A stretch of DNA of 64,000 nt, from assembly GCA_035471785.1 (NCBI GenBank), contig DATIPQ010000133.1, positions 62,001 through 126,000 of the forward strand, read 5' to 3'. Source of the stretch: Acidobacteriota bacterium (lineage in GTDB: Bacteria; Acidobacteriota; UBA6911; RPQK01; DATIPO01). Positions 21,585-29,941 of the stretch are shown here, in pieces. The position numbers and the translations under genes were made by a program. The notes under the pieces were generated by a model, which worked only from the letters and a program-made list of their open reading frames with translations, did no database searches and was not told the DNA's origin. Numbering within the stretch: the first letter of the stretch is position 1; each line of letters opens with the position of its first letter.

Positions 21585-21733
21585 GTCGTTTTCTCCTTCG
21601 CCACGGGCTGATCGAGCCCGGCATCATCCACCTTAGTATGGGGGCGAGTCGATGGGAAGGAGAGATCGGTGGACGGCGGCCCATCCTCGGTGAGCGGCGA
21701 CAAAGCGAGGATGAGCCGGTGTTTCCGAGTCCT

Positions 21734-24013
21734 CTAGTCGCCGGTCCCGGCGGGCACATCACCCTTCAGGTTGTCTTCGAAGAGCTTGAAGATGCGCTTG
21801 TACTCGTCGGCCCAACTGGAGGCATTTCGAAAGCCGTGGCCTTCCACCGGATAGATGGCCACTTCCCAATCCTCCTTGCCCAGCTCGATAAGGCGCTGAG
21901 CCAGACGGACGGTGTCCTGAAAATGGACGTTGGTGTCGACCATGCCGTGACAGATGAGCAACGCGCCTTCCAGACCCTGGGCGAAATAGATGGGCGAACT
22001 GCGCTTGTAGGCTTCGGCATCGTCCTGGGGGAGATTGAGGATGCGCCCGGTGTAGAAGTTGTTGTAGTGAGCCCAATCGGTGACGGGACGGAGGGCCGCT
22101 CCGGCGGCGAAGACTTCGGGCTCGGTAAACATGGCCATCAGAGTGATGAAGCCTCCGTAGCTGCCGCCGTAAATGCCGATGCGGGCGGGATCGATGCCGT
22201 GGTTCTCCACCAGCCAGCGGGCTCCGTCGACTTGATCGCTCAGGTCCTTGCCGCCCATGTGCCGGTAGATTCCCGTGCGCCAGTCGCGGCCGTAGCCTGC
22301 ACTGCCCCGGTAATCGAGGTCGAGGACGTGATAGCCATGATCGGCCAGCAGGTTGTGGAACATGTACTCGCGGTAGTAGCTCGACCACCAGCGGTGGGCG
22401 TTCTGCAGGTAGCCGGCGCCATGCACGAAGATAACGGCCGGCCGGCCGGGAGCCGCTTGCAGCGGACGGTAGAAGCGTCCCGTCACTTGGGTTCCGTCGC
22501 GGGCCGGGATGGAGACGATCTGCGGTTCCCTCCAGGGGTAGCTCTCGAAGCTCTCCAGGGTGGAGTGGGTAATGCGGCGCGGCGGCTGACCTGAGCCGGT
22601 TGGCCCGCAAAACAGCTCGGGGGGCTGGTTGGAGGCGGAGAAAAGCACCGCCAGACGCGACCCGTCGGGAGAGATGGTGGCGTCCGCGCGGCCCACGCCT
22701 TCGGTCAGACGCAGCGGCGTGCCGCCTTCCAGGGGCAACCGGTAAAAGTGCCTCTGCCCCAGGTCTTCCTGGCTGGTGGTGAGCAGGAACCACTGCTGAT
22801 CGGGAGAGATCTGGACGTCCGCCACCTCCCAGGAGCCGCTGGTCAACTGGCTCAACCCCTCCCCCTGCCATCCCACGCTGTAGAGGTGGGCCCAGCCGTC
22901 GCGTTCCGAGACGAACCAGAGCCGGTCACTGCCCGGTATCCAGCCGAAGGCGTTGAAGGCGGGACCTCCGATCCAGGCTTCGTCGCTCAACTGATCGGCT
23001 ACCGTCAATTGGCCCGTCTCGATATCGACAACGTATATCCAGCGTTGTTTGAAGTCGGAGGAAAAGACCCACAGGGCGGCTTTGTCACCGCTCTCGTTCC
23101 ACTCCGGTCCCACCACGAAGGCGGTATTCGCCAGTTCATCCAGCCAGCGGACTTGGCCGTCCTCGACCGCGTAGATCCCGACCTTCGATTCTCCCTGGGG
23201 GTCTCCCACCTTGGGGCGGGCGGCGAGGGGACGTGCGAATCCGTCCTCGGTGACGAAATCGGGGACCATGGTCTCCTTGGAGTCCTTGGAAGGACGGCTC
23301 CAGCGGAAGATGACGTAGCGCTCGCTCGGGGAAAGCGAAAGGCCCGAGAGATCGGCTTGCCGTCCCGCGTAAAAAGCCCGGGCGTCGCGTTCCTTGCGCT
23401 CGGCTTCGCGCTTTTCCCGTTCCTCCTTGCGGCGTCCTGAGAACTGCTCGAAGAGCTCTTCCTGCTGGGCCTTGAGAAAGGCTTCGTTGCCTTCCGGTTC
23501 CTTGTCGTCGTCCTTGTCTCCCTGGCGGAAATCGGTGAGCTGGCGCAAAGCTCCCTCATCCAGGGACAGGGCGAAGAGGTTGTCGCCGCGCTGGAAGTAG
23601 ACGCTCTCGCCATCGCGGCTGAAGGCGGGCCGGCTTTCGTTTTGCCGGGTTTCGATCAGGGCCGAGCGGCTTCCGTCCGGCTGCAACAAGTAGATGTCGC
23701 CTTCGATCTCGGCCACAAAGCGGCTCCGTTGCTCGTCCCAGTCGCCTTCCTGGGGCCAGGCCTGATTTTCTTCTTCCTCCGGCAGGCGGACGGGTAAGCC
23801 CTCGTCGCATTGGGCCTGATAGGTTCCCTCGTCTTCGCTGCCGGGCTCGCGCCAACGAAAATAGAGGGTTCGGGAATCGCCCTGCCAGCGGATCCGGGAA
23901 GGCGACACGCCCACGAAATCCTCGCCCTCCATAATGCGGTCAATGGTCAAGTCCTCAGCCTGAGCCGGCGCCGTGGCCAGAATGAACACCAATGAGATAG
24001 CCAGCCTCTTCAT
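21734..24013 (-). CDS. S9-family prolyl-oligopeptidase-like serine peptidase, secreted
   Basis: 759 residues from ATG 24013, chosen because AAGGAG lies nine bases upstream and the protein then opens with a signal peptide (MKRLAISLVFILATAPAQA). Residues about 20-500 form a beta-propeller (DPP4/TolB-like repeats) with an Arg/Glu/Lys-rich insertion at about 165-215. The C-terminal alpha/beta-hydrolase has GGSYGG (Ser618), MVDTNVH (Asp693) and EGHGF (His726). FVHGAGYLQN forms the oxyanion region. It likely cleaves short peptides in the periplasm or outside the cell. Confidence 0.94.
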   Translation of the reverse strand: MKRLAISLVFILATAPAQAEDLTIDRIMEGEDFVGVSPSRIRWQGDSRTLYFRWREPGSEDEGTYQAQCDEGLPVRLPEEEENQAWPQEGDWDEQRSRFVAEIEGDIYLLQPDGSRSALIETRQNESRPAFSRDGESVYFQRGDNLFALSLDEGALRQLTDFRQGDKDDDKEPEGNEAFLKAQQEELFEQFSGRRKEEREKREAERKERDARAFYAGRQADLSGLSLSPSERYVIFRWSRPSKDSKETMVPDFVTEDGFARPLAARPKVGDPQGESKVGIYAVEDGQVRWLDELANTAFVVGPEWNESGDKAALWVFSSDFKQRWIYVVDIETGQLTVADQLSDEAWIGGPAFNAFGWIPGSDRLWFVSERDGWAHLYSVGWQGEGLSQLTSGSWEVADVQISPDQQWFLLTTSQEDLGQRHFYRLPLEGGTPLRLTEGVGRADATISPDGSRLAVLFSASNQPPELFCGPTGSGQPPRRITHSTLESFESYPWREPQIVSIPARDGTQVTGRFYRPLQAAPGRPAVIFVHGAGYLQNAHRWWSSYYREYMFHNLLADHGYHVLDLDYRGSAGYGRDWRTGIYRHMGGKDLSDQVDGARWLVENHGIDPARIGIYGGSYGGFITLMAMFTEPEVFAAGAALRPVTDWAHYNNFYTGRILNLPQDDAEAYKRSSPIYFAQGLEGALLICHGMVDTNVHFQDTVRLAQRLIELGKEDWEVAIYPVEGHGFRNASSWADEYKRIFKLFEDNLKGDVPAGTGD

Positions 24014-24157
24014 GTGAACGCGTCTCCTTACTTCGCAAATGGGGACCCTGCTTGGCCCCTGTGTAGGCACCCCCGGTTAAAAGCAACGTTTGCCGCGCCT
24101 CTTTCTCCTCAGCCGCCGTGACCCGGTCAGCGGTCCCCCTCGTATAATCGAAGGCCG

Positions 24158-25312
24158 ATGCAACGTTTTTTGATCTGCCGCTACAACGAGATTACCCTTA
24201 AGGGACGCAACAGGCGTGCCTTCGAGGTGGCGCTGCGGGAGAATCTCAAACGCGCGCTCAAAGGCCTGCCCAATCAGTCCATCTTTCGCCTCTCAGGGCG
24301 GATCGTGGTCCGTTTGGCTGAGGACGCCCAGGTGGAAGAGGCCACAAGGCGAGCCCGCAACGTCTTCGGAATCGCCACCTGCTCTCCAGCTTGGGGATCG
24401 GTCCAGGACCTCGCGCAGCTCAACCGCGACCTGTGGACGCTGGCTTCGGCCCGAGAGTTCACCTCTTTCAAAATCGAAGCCCGCCGCACGCCGGACTCCA
24501 TCGATCTGCCAACTCCCGAGATCAACCGGCGGGTGGGCGCATTCATTCAAGAAAAATGCGGCAAGGCGGTGGACCTGGAAGAGCCGGACCTGACCTGCTT
24601 TCTCGAATTCATCGAAGATTACGCCTTCATTTACTTCAGCAAGGAGACGGGAGCGGGAGGTCTGCCGGCCCGCACGGCGGGAAAGGCGGTGGGACTGATC
24701 TCGGGAGGAATCGATTCTCCGGTGGCCGCCTACCGCATGATGCGCCGCGGATGCCGCGTCATCTTCGTCCATTTCCACAGCTTCCCCCACACCACTTTGG
24801 AAGCGCAGGAAAAGGTGCGGCGGCTGGTCAGCGTACTCAGCCGCTATCAGGGACACTCCCAACTCTTCATGGTGCCCTTTGCCCAATGCCAGCACCAAAT
24901 CGTGGCTTCATCGCCGGCCTCGCTGCGGGTGGTTCTCTACCGGCGCATGATGCTGCGCATCGCCGAACGGGTAGCTTGGAGGAAGAGGGCCCGGGTGCTC
25001 TTGACGGGTGAGAGCCTGGGACAGGTGGCGTCCCAGACGCTGGAGAACCTGACGGTCATCGACAGCGCCAGCAAACGGCCTGTCCTGCGGCCCCTGGTAG
25101 GCTATGACAAGCAGGAGATCATCGATCTGGCCCGCCGGATCGGGACCTATGAGATTTCCATCGAGCCGGAAGAGGATTGCTGCACACTCTTCCTGCCCGA
25201 TCATCCTCAGACGCGCGCCCGCTACCGCCACATCCGCGACATCGAGTCCGGCATGGACATCGAGGCCATGGTTGAAGAGGCTCAAGCGCGCGCCGAGGCG
25301 GAATCCTTCTAA
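24158..25312 (+). CDS. thiI: tRNA 4-thiouridine sulfurtransferase ThiI
   Basis: 384 residues. The N-terminal ferredoxin-like/THUMP region (about 1-165) opens with FLICRYNEITLKGRNRRAFE. The PP-loop SGGIDSPVAAYRMMRRG lies at about 182-198. ILLTGESLGQVASQTLENL and RPLVGYDKQEIIDLARRIGTYEISIEPEEDCCTLFLP are standard ThiI signatures. It adenylates U8 of tRNA for sulfur insertion and may feed thiamine synthesis. There is no C-terminal rhodanese domain, so sulfur relay must come from elsewhere, as in many non-enteric bacteria. It lies alone, convergent with the HtrA gene. Confidence 0.95.
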   Translation: MQRFLICRYNEITLKGRNRRAFEVALRENLKRALKGLPNQSIFRLSGRIVVRLAEDAQVEEATRRARNVFGIATCSPAWGSVQDLAQLNRDLWTLASAREFTSFKIEARRTPDSIDLPTPEINRRVGAFIQEKCGKAVDLEEPDLTCFLEFIEDYAFIYFSKETGAGGLPARTAGKAVGLISGGIDSPVAAYRMMRRGCRVIFVHFHSFPHTTLEAQEKVRRLVSVLSRYQGHSQLFMVPFAQCQHQIVASSPASLRVVLYRRMMLRIAERVAWRKRARVLLTGESLGQVASQTLENLTVIDSASKRPVLRPLVGYDKQEIIDLARRIGTYEISIEPEEDCCTLFLPDHPQTRARYRHIRDIESGMDIEAMVEEAQARAEAESF

Positions 25313-25347
25313 GCCACCAGGTGGCCCGCAAGTTCACACAAGTGTCA
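25313..25347 (+). repeat. Dispersed 35-bp repeat, copy 1
   Basis: The segment begins GCCACCAGGTGGCC, holds a CCACCAGGTGG palindrome and continues with CAAGTTCACACA and GTCA. A second copy in the same orientation lies at 42938-42972, sharing both the 14-bp and 12-bp blocks and differing mainly in the two bases between them and in AGT/CGG before GTCA. This copy abuts the thiI stop codon. Confidence 0.75.
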
Positions 25348-25419
25348 GGTGCTGCCACCCCGGCCGGCGGCCCCTATGCTCCCTGCGACACCAGGCTCCC
25401 GGCTTAGCCGGCCCTCCGG

Positions 25420-27072
25420 TCAGGGTTTCTTGAAGGAGGTGTAGGCAACGCTGTTGAGCCCTCCTTGAGGATTGGGCTGGACGACCCGCAGCACTACCGA
25501 CTGACCCGATTTGAGGTTGCTGATGGTGTTGTAGAACTCGTCGGCGCTGTCCATGCGTTCGCCGTTGACCTGGCTGATGATGAGCCCGGCCTGCAGTCCG
25601 GCTTCGTCGGCCAGGCTGCCGGGCACGACTTCCTCGATCAGCACTCGGCCCTCCTTCTCGGGCAACTCGATGCGGCGGGCATCGTCGGGATTGAGATCCT
25701 CGAAGTAAAGCCCGATCTCCTTGGGCTGCTGCTGCGGTTCGGGCTCTTCCTCGAAACTGAAGGAGCGGCCTTCCCGCTGTTCCTGATCCTCCAACTGGCG
25801 GCGAGCCAGCTCAACGTCGAAAGTCCTGACTTCGCCCCTGCGCACGACCGTCACCCGCAGCTTTTCTCCGGGAGGCGTCGAAGCCACCGCCGAACGCAGA
25901 TCAAAGGGCGTCTCGATCTCACGGTCGCCGATCTTGACGACCACGTCTTCCACTTCCAGGCCGGCCTGGGCGGCGGGACCCTGGGTAGAGCCGGGATCGC
26001 CCGTTTCGTCGATCAGGTCGGTGACGATGACTCCGTCTCCGTCCTTGATGCCCTCCGGGTCGTCTCCGTTCACCCCGAAGTAGTCGGCCATCTCAGGCGT
26101 CATGGCGGTGGTGTTCATGGAGATTCCGATGAATCCGCGCTCGATGCGCCCTTCGCGCACCAGTTGATTGTAGGCATTGACGAAAACGTGGGAGGGAATG
26201 GCGAAACCGATGCCTTGCGAACCTCCCGAACGCGTGGAGATGAAGGTGTTGATGCCGATCAGCCGGCCGTTCATGTCGACCAGCGGCCCCCCGCTGTTGC
26301 CGGGGTTGATGGCGGCGTCGGTCTGAATATAGTCGCCGAAGAGGTTGGCAACCGATCCGAAGCGATCGCCGGGGCGGCCTTTGGCCGAAATGATGCCGGC
26401 GGTGACCGTCTGCTCCAGTCCGAAGGGACTGCCCATGGCCAGCACCCAATCGCCGATCTGCACCTTGTCCGTGTCGCCGATGGTAGCGGCGGGGAGCGTC
26501 TCGTCGGCGTTGATCTTGAGTACGGCGATGTCGACGATTTCGTCGAAACCCACCACCTCGGCCCTGTAGATCTTGCCGTTGGAGAGCATCACCTCGATGC
26601 GGTCGGCGGGTCGGCGCTCGCCTCTGCGGGTCATGCCTGTCACCACATGCGTGTTGGTGATGATAAAGCCCTTGCTGTCGACGATGGTGCCTGATCCCAG
26701 CGAACGCTGCTCCTGAGGCTGGGAAGGCATGCCCCGGAAGAAGCGCTCCAGCAAGTCGGGGACTTCCGGATCGTCCCGGTCGCTTGAGCGGGCCCGCTCT
26801 TGGGGAAGCGTACGGCTGCGGATATTGACCACGTAAGGCTCAAACTGTCTGGCTACCGCGCGGAAGCCCTTAGAAAGCTCCGCCGCATCGGGGGCAGCGG
26901 TGGTTCCGCTGCTTTCAGCCACCTTGAGCAGGGCAACCTGCTGGACGTCCTGATGGCTCCAGACCTGCTCCGAGACGATGGGGCCCAGCACAAGGCCGAG
27001 GCTGAGGGCCGCGAAAACGGCGAGAAATGTCAATCCTTTGCGTGAAGAAAGGAATTGTACGGTTCGTTGCAT
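25420..27072 (-). CDS. DegP/HtrA-type periplasmic serine protease, two PDZ domains
   Basis: 550 residues, with GGAGGGAAG before the ATG. An N-terminal TM/signal helix (GLTFLAVFAALSLGLVLG) is followed by a trypsin-like domain with the triad His142 (TNTHVV), Asp181 (VDIAVLKI) and Ser260 (NPGNSGGPL). PDZ1 is at about 310-425 and PDZ2 at about 455-540. An acidic/Gln-rich linker (EEEPEPQQQPKE) separates the PDZ domains. It degrades or refolds damaged envelope proteins. Monocistronic between convergent thiI and the SDR gene. Confidence 0.95.
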   Translation of the reverse strand: MQRTVQFLSSRKGLTFLAVFAALSLGLVLGPIVSEQVWSHQDVQQVALLKVAESSGTTAAPDAAELSKGFRAVARQFEPYVVNIRSRTLPQERARSSDRDDPEVPDLLERFFRGMPSQPQEQRSLGSGTIVDSKGFIITNTHVVTGMTRRGERRPADRIEVMLSNGKIYRAEVVGFDEIVDIAVLKINADETLPAATIGDTDKVQIGDWVLAMGSPFGLEQTVTAGIISAKGRPGDRFGSVANLFGDYIQTDAAINPGNSGGPLVDMNGRLIGINTFISTRSGGSQGIGFAIPSHVFVNAYNQLVREGRIERGFIGISMNTTAMTPEMADYFGVNGDDPEGIKDGDGVIVTDLIDETGDPGSTQGPAAQAGLEVEDVVVKIGDREIETPFDLRSAVASTPPGEKLRVTVVRRGEVRTFDVELARRQLEDQEQREGRSFSFEEEPEPQQQPKEIGLYFEDLNPDDARRIELPEKEGRVLIEEVVPGSLADEAGLQAGLIISQVNGERMDSADEFYNTISNLKSGQSVVLRVVQPNPQGGLNSVAYTSFKKP

Positions 27073-27299
27073 GGGATCTTCCCTCCAAAAACTTACTCTT
27101 CAAATCTATGATCGAAACCTTGATTGTCAAGGCGTGTCATTCTCACATCATCTTATGATCCGAAACCCCGTCCCAAGTTTCACTGGGGCGCGCGGCCGAG
27201 ACCACAGGCAAGTCAACCGCAACTCCGCCTGTAACGGTTTATACGTGCGCCGGGGCCCAGCAGTTTCAGGCATTGCAGCGGCAGCTTCGGGGCGGCTCT

Positions 27300-28016
27300 T
27301 CATTTCTTGGGAGGCCGGGAGGGCCGCATCTCGATGCGGCTGGTCAAACAGCGCGGATGGCGCTTGAGCGTGTCGATGACCACGTCGGCCACGTCCTGGG
27401 CGGACAGCTTCCAGCTTTCGCTGCGGGGAGCCTGGCCACCAAACCAGGTCTCGACGCTGCCGGGCATGATGTAAGCCACCCTGACTCCGTCGTGACGGAC
27501 TTCCTGCATGAGAGCCTCGGAGAATCCGATGAGCCCGAACTTGGAGGCGTTGTAGGCGCTGGCGCCCGGGAAGGCGTTCTTACCCGCCAGGCTGCCGATG
27601 TTGATGATGAAGCTCTCGTCCTCTTTCTTGAGATGGGGAAGGGCGTAGTGGCAGCCGTAAAAGAGGCTGTCGAGATTCGTCTGCAAAGTCTGCCGCCATT
27701 CCTCGACGCTGAGCTCCTCCACCGGCTTGAAGATGCCCAAGCCGGCGTTGTTGACCACGATCTCCAGCCCTGAGAACTCGTCCACGGCGAATTCGATCAG
27801 CGCCTTGACCTGCTCGGCGTCGCGGACGTCGCAGACCCGTCCGGCGGCGGACGCGGCGCTGATGCGGTTGAGATGTTTGACGGTCGACTCCACGTCGGAA
27901 GCGGTGCGGGAGGTCACGACCACTTTGGCGCCCTCTCGAATCAGGCTTTCAGCGATGGCGCGTCCTATGCCTTTGGTGGCGCCGGTGACAATAGCTCGTT
28001 TATCCTTAAGGTCCAT
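27300..28016 (-). CDS. Short-chain dehydrogenase/reductase (FabG-like SDR)
   Basis: 238 residues with the classical SDR pattern: cofactor loop TGATKGIGRAIA, NNAG at about 88-91, catalytic Ser in INIGSLAGKNAF, and YxxxK in AYNASKFGLIG. The Arg/Ser residues after the first strand (VVTSRTASD) favour NADP(H). GGAGAAAG precedes the ATG. The substrate is not decidable; the nearest general match is 3-oxoacyl-ACP-reductase-like enzymes. The divergent neighbour is lpxA (118 bp between starts). Confidence 0.92.
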   Translation of the reverse strand: MDLKDKRAIVTGATKGIGRAIAESLIREGAKVVVTSRTASDVESTVKHLNRISAASAAGRVCDVRDAEQVKALIEFAVDEFSGLEIVVNNAGLGIFKPVEELSVEEWRQTLQTNLDSLFYGCHYALPHLKKEDESFIINIGSLAGKNAFPGASAYNASKFGLIGFSEALMQEVRHDGVRVAYIMPGSVETWFGGQAPRSESWKLSAQDVADVVIDTLKRHPRCLTSRIEMRPSRPPKK

Positions 28017-28134
28017 TTAAATCTTTCTCCGGGGGAAGGGTTCAAACAACTTTCAAATTCAAGCAGCATTACCATCATGACAAAAATCGCCTTCGATCCC
28101 AAGCGCGGGCGAGTCATGGGAGCGGAATTCATCC

Positions 28135-28914
28135 ATGGCCCACGATTCCACACCTTTGAGCGTGCATCCTACCGCCCTGGTCCATCCTTCCTCAAAGCTG
28201 GGGCGCGGAACTCAGGTCGGCCCCTATGCCGTCATCGAGGAAGACGTTGAGGTCGGAGAGAACTGCCGCATCGCCGCTCATGCCGTACTCAAGCGTTTTA
28301 CCCGCCTGGGCAACCGCAACCAGCTTCACGAACACGCCGTGCTGGGAGGCACGCCTCAGGACTTGAAGTTCCAGGAGCAGGAAACCGCTTTGACGGTGGG
28401 AGACGACAACGTCATCCGCGAGGGCGTGACCCTGCACCGGGCCTCCTCGGGCCAAGCCACCCGCATCGGCAGCGGCAATTATCTGATGGCCTATGTGCAT
28501 GTGGCCCACGACTGCCTGCTGGGCGACGGGATCATCATCGCCAACAATGTCTGCCTGGCCGGCCACATCGAGATCGGGGATCACGCCTTCATATCGGGTG
28601 GCGTCGTCATCCACCAGTTCACGCGCATAGGCCGCCGCTCCATGATCGGCGGCAACGCCAAGGTGGTTCAGGACGTCTTGCCCTACTGCCTGGTCGACGG
28701 TGTCCCGGCCCGCACCCGATCCCTCAACCTGGTGGGGCTGAGAAGGGCCAAAATCAGTTCCGCAGAACTCAAGCCGCTGAAAGAAGCCTACCGGGTGATC
28801 TTCTCCGATCACTCCGCCCTGAGTGACCGCCTGGCCCGCCTGAGCGAAATTGATTCTCCAAGGGTCCGCCACATGGAGGAATTCATGCGAGACTCGCAGC
28901 GGGGAATCTGCTGA
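28135..28914 (+). CDS. lpxA: Acyl-[ACP]--UDP-N-acetylglucosamine O-acyltransferase
   Basis: First step of lipid A synthesis. 259 residues, the normal LpxA length. A left-handed beta-helix of hexapeptide repeats spans about 8-185 (VHPTALVHPSSKLGRGTQVGPYAVIEEDVEVG). Catalytic His lies in AYVHVAHDCLLGD; GGTPQDLKFQ and LNLVGLRRAKIS are LpxA-specific. It stands outside the usual lpxD-fabZ-lpxA-lpxB cluster. Together with the barrel-like proteins it shows that the organism makes an LPS-type outer membrane. Confidence 0.96.
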   Translation: MAHDSTPLSVHPTALVHPSSKLGRGTQVGPYAVIEEDVEVGENCRIAAHAVLKRFTRLGNRNQLHEHAVLGGTPQDLKFQEQETALTVGDDNVIREGVTLHRASSGQATRIGSGNYLMAYVHVAHDCLLGDGIIIANNVCLAGHIEIGDHAFISGGVVIHQFTRIGRRSMIGGNAKVVQDVLPYCLVDGVPARTRSLNLVGLRRAKISSAELKPLKEAYRVIFSDHSALSDRLARLSEIDSPRVRHMEEFMRDSQRGIC

Positions 28915-28928
28915 AGGGAAGTGCGGGG

Positions 28929-29870
28929 TCAGCTTGCTTCACGCTTCCACAAAAAGGCGTGGAACGATTTCTTCAGTTCAAAACCCATGCGGCGATAAAG
29001 ACGATGGGCCCCCTCATTGGCCGCCGACACGGAGAGGGTGATGCGCCGGAGCCCCTGACGCCGGGCCACGGCGAAGTAGCGGCGCAGCAGGTGAGTGCCC
29101 ACGCCTCGTCCCTGCCAGCGGCGGGATATCGAAATCTGGGGAATCATGCCGGTGCGGGGAGAAATGAGGCTGGTTACCAGAACCCCGCAAACCTCCCCCT
29201 CAGCGTCCATAGCCAGCAGCGTCGTCGAGGGCTGAAAGGTCCCGCAGCCGGGATTGTCGATGAGGTTGCGCAGAAAACGCGAGCAGCCCTGCAGCGATTG
29301 GTAGTCGTAGCAGAGTTCGAAGTCGGGCGAGGAGCGATAGCTGTCTTGAACGGTGCGGGCGGCGGCTTCGAAATAGCGGCGTTGCCACTTCTCGACCCTG
29401 AATCCGTTGGGCTGACCCGCCGGCTCTTCTTGCTGCCGCCGCAGGTCATAGGTGAGAAAACAACGCGGCAGAGCCTGGAACCCCTTTTCCAAGAAGAGAT
29501 CCTTGAGGGGCAGGTTAAAGGAGATGATCTGACACTCGATGCGCTTGACCTGAGGACGGGATGTCAGCGACTGCACGGCTTTGTCCAGAAGCATCTGGTA
29601 GCCCTTAAAGCTGGAATGAGCCTCAGGCATGAAAAGGTCGCCGATGAAACCCACGGGATTGTTGGCGATGAAGTAGGTGTAGCCGAGCAGCTCCCGACCA
29701 GACCCCTCCAGCACGAATCCCGGCAGGCTCTGAGAGCTCACGAACCTGCGGATCAGTTGCGCAGAGGGACTGAAGTCCCAGTGGAGTTCGCGGCGCCAGC
29801 ACTCGATTTCTTCCTGGAAGAGAGGTTCGAGGCGGTTCAAGTCCGACGGCATCAATGTCGCCACATGCAT
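28929..29870 (-). CDS. GNAT-family acetyltransferase, two GNAT-like halves
   Basis: About 313 residues from ATG 29870; an in-frame ATG at 29942 adds 24 residues of low plausibility. The N-terminal half (about 1-150) looks like a degenerate GNAT fold (FVLEGSGRELLGYTYFIANNPVGFIGDLFM). The C-terminal half (about 165-310) has acetyl-CoA-binding motif ISRRWQGRGVGTHLLRRYFAVA followed by ITLSVSAANEGAHRLYRRMGFELKKSFHAF. Duplicated GNATs occur in mycothiol synthase-like and peptide-modifying enzymes; the substrate here is unknown. It is tail-to-tail with lpxA (14 bp). Confidence 0.87.
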   Translation of the reverse strand: MHVATLMPSDLNRLEPLFQEEIECWRRELHWDFSPSAQLIRRFVSSQSLPGFVLEGSGRELLGYTYFIANNPVGFIGDLFMPEAHSSFKGYQMLLDKAVQSLTSRPQVKRIECQIISFNLPLKDLFLEKGFQALPRCFLTYDLRRQQEEPAGQPNGFRVEKWQRRYFEAAARTVQDSYRSSPDFELCYDYQSLQGCSRFLRNLIDNPGCGTFQPSTTLLAMDAEGEVCGVLVTSLISPRTGMIPQISISRRWQGRGVGTHLLRRYFAVARRQGLRRITLSVSAANEGAHRLYRRMGFELKKSFHAFLWKREAS

Positions 29871-29941
29871 CTTCTCTATTGTAACGTCAGGACGCGTCGA
29901 GATCCTCTCAGCCCTTGCAAAGCAGCCGCCAGGCAACAACA

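Noticed and set aside
25348-25419. GC-rich inverted stretches between thiI and the HtrA gene as a terminator
   Set aside because: The pairs around CCGGCCGGCGG are short and not followed by a T-run in either direction.
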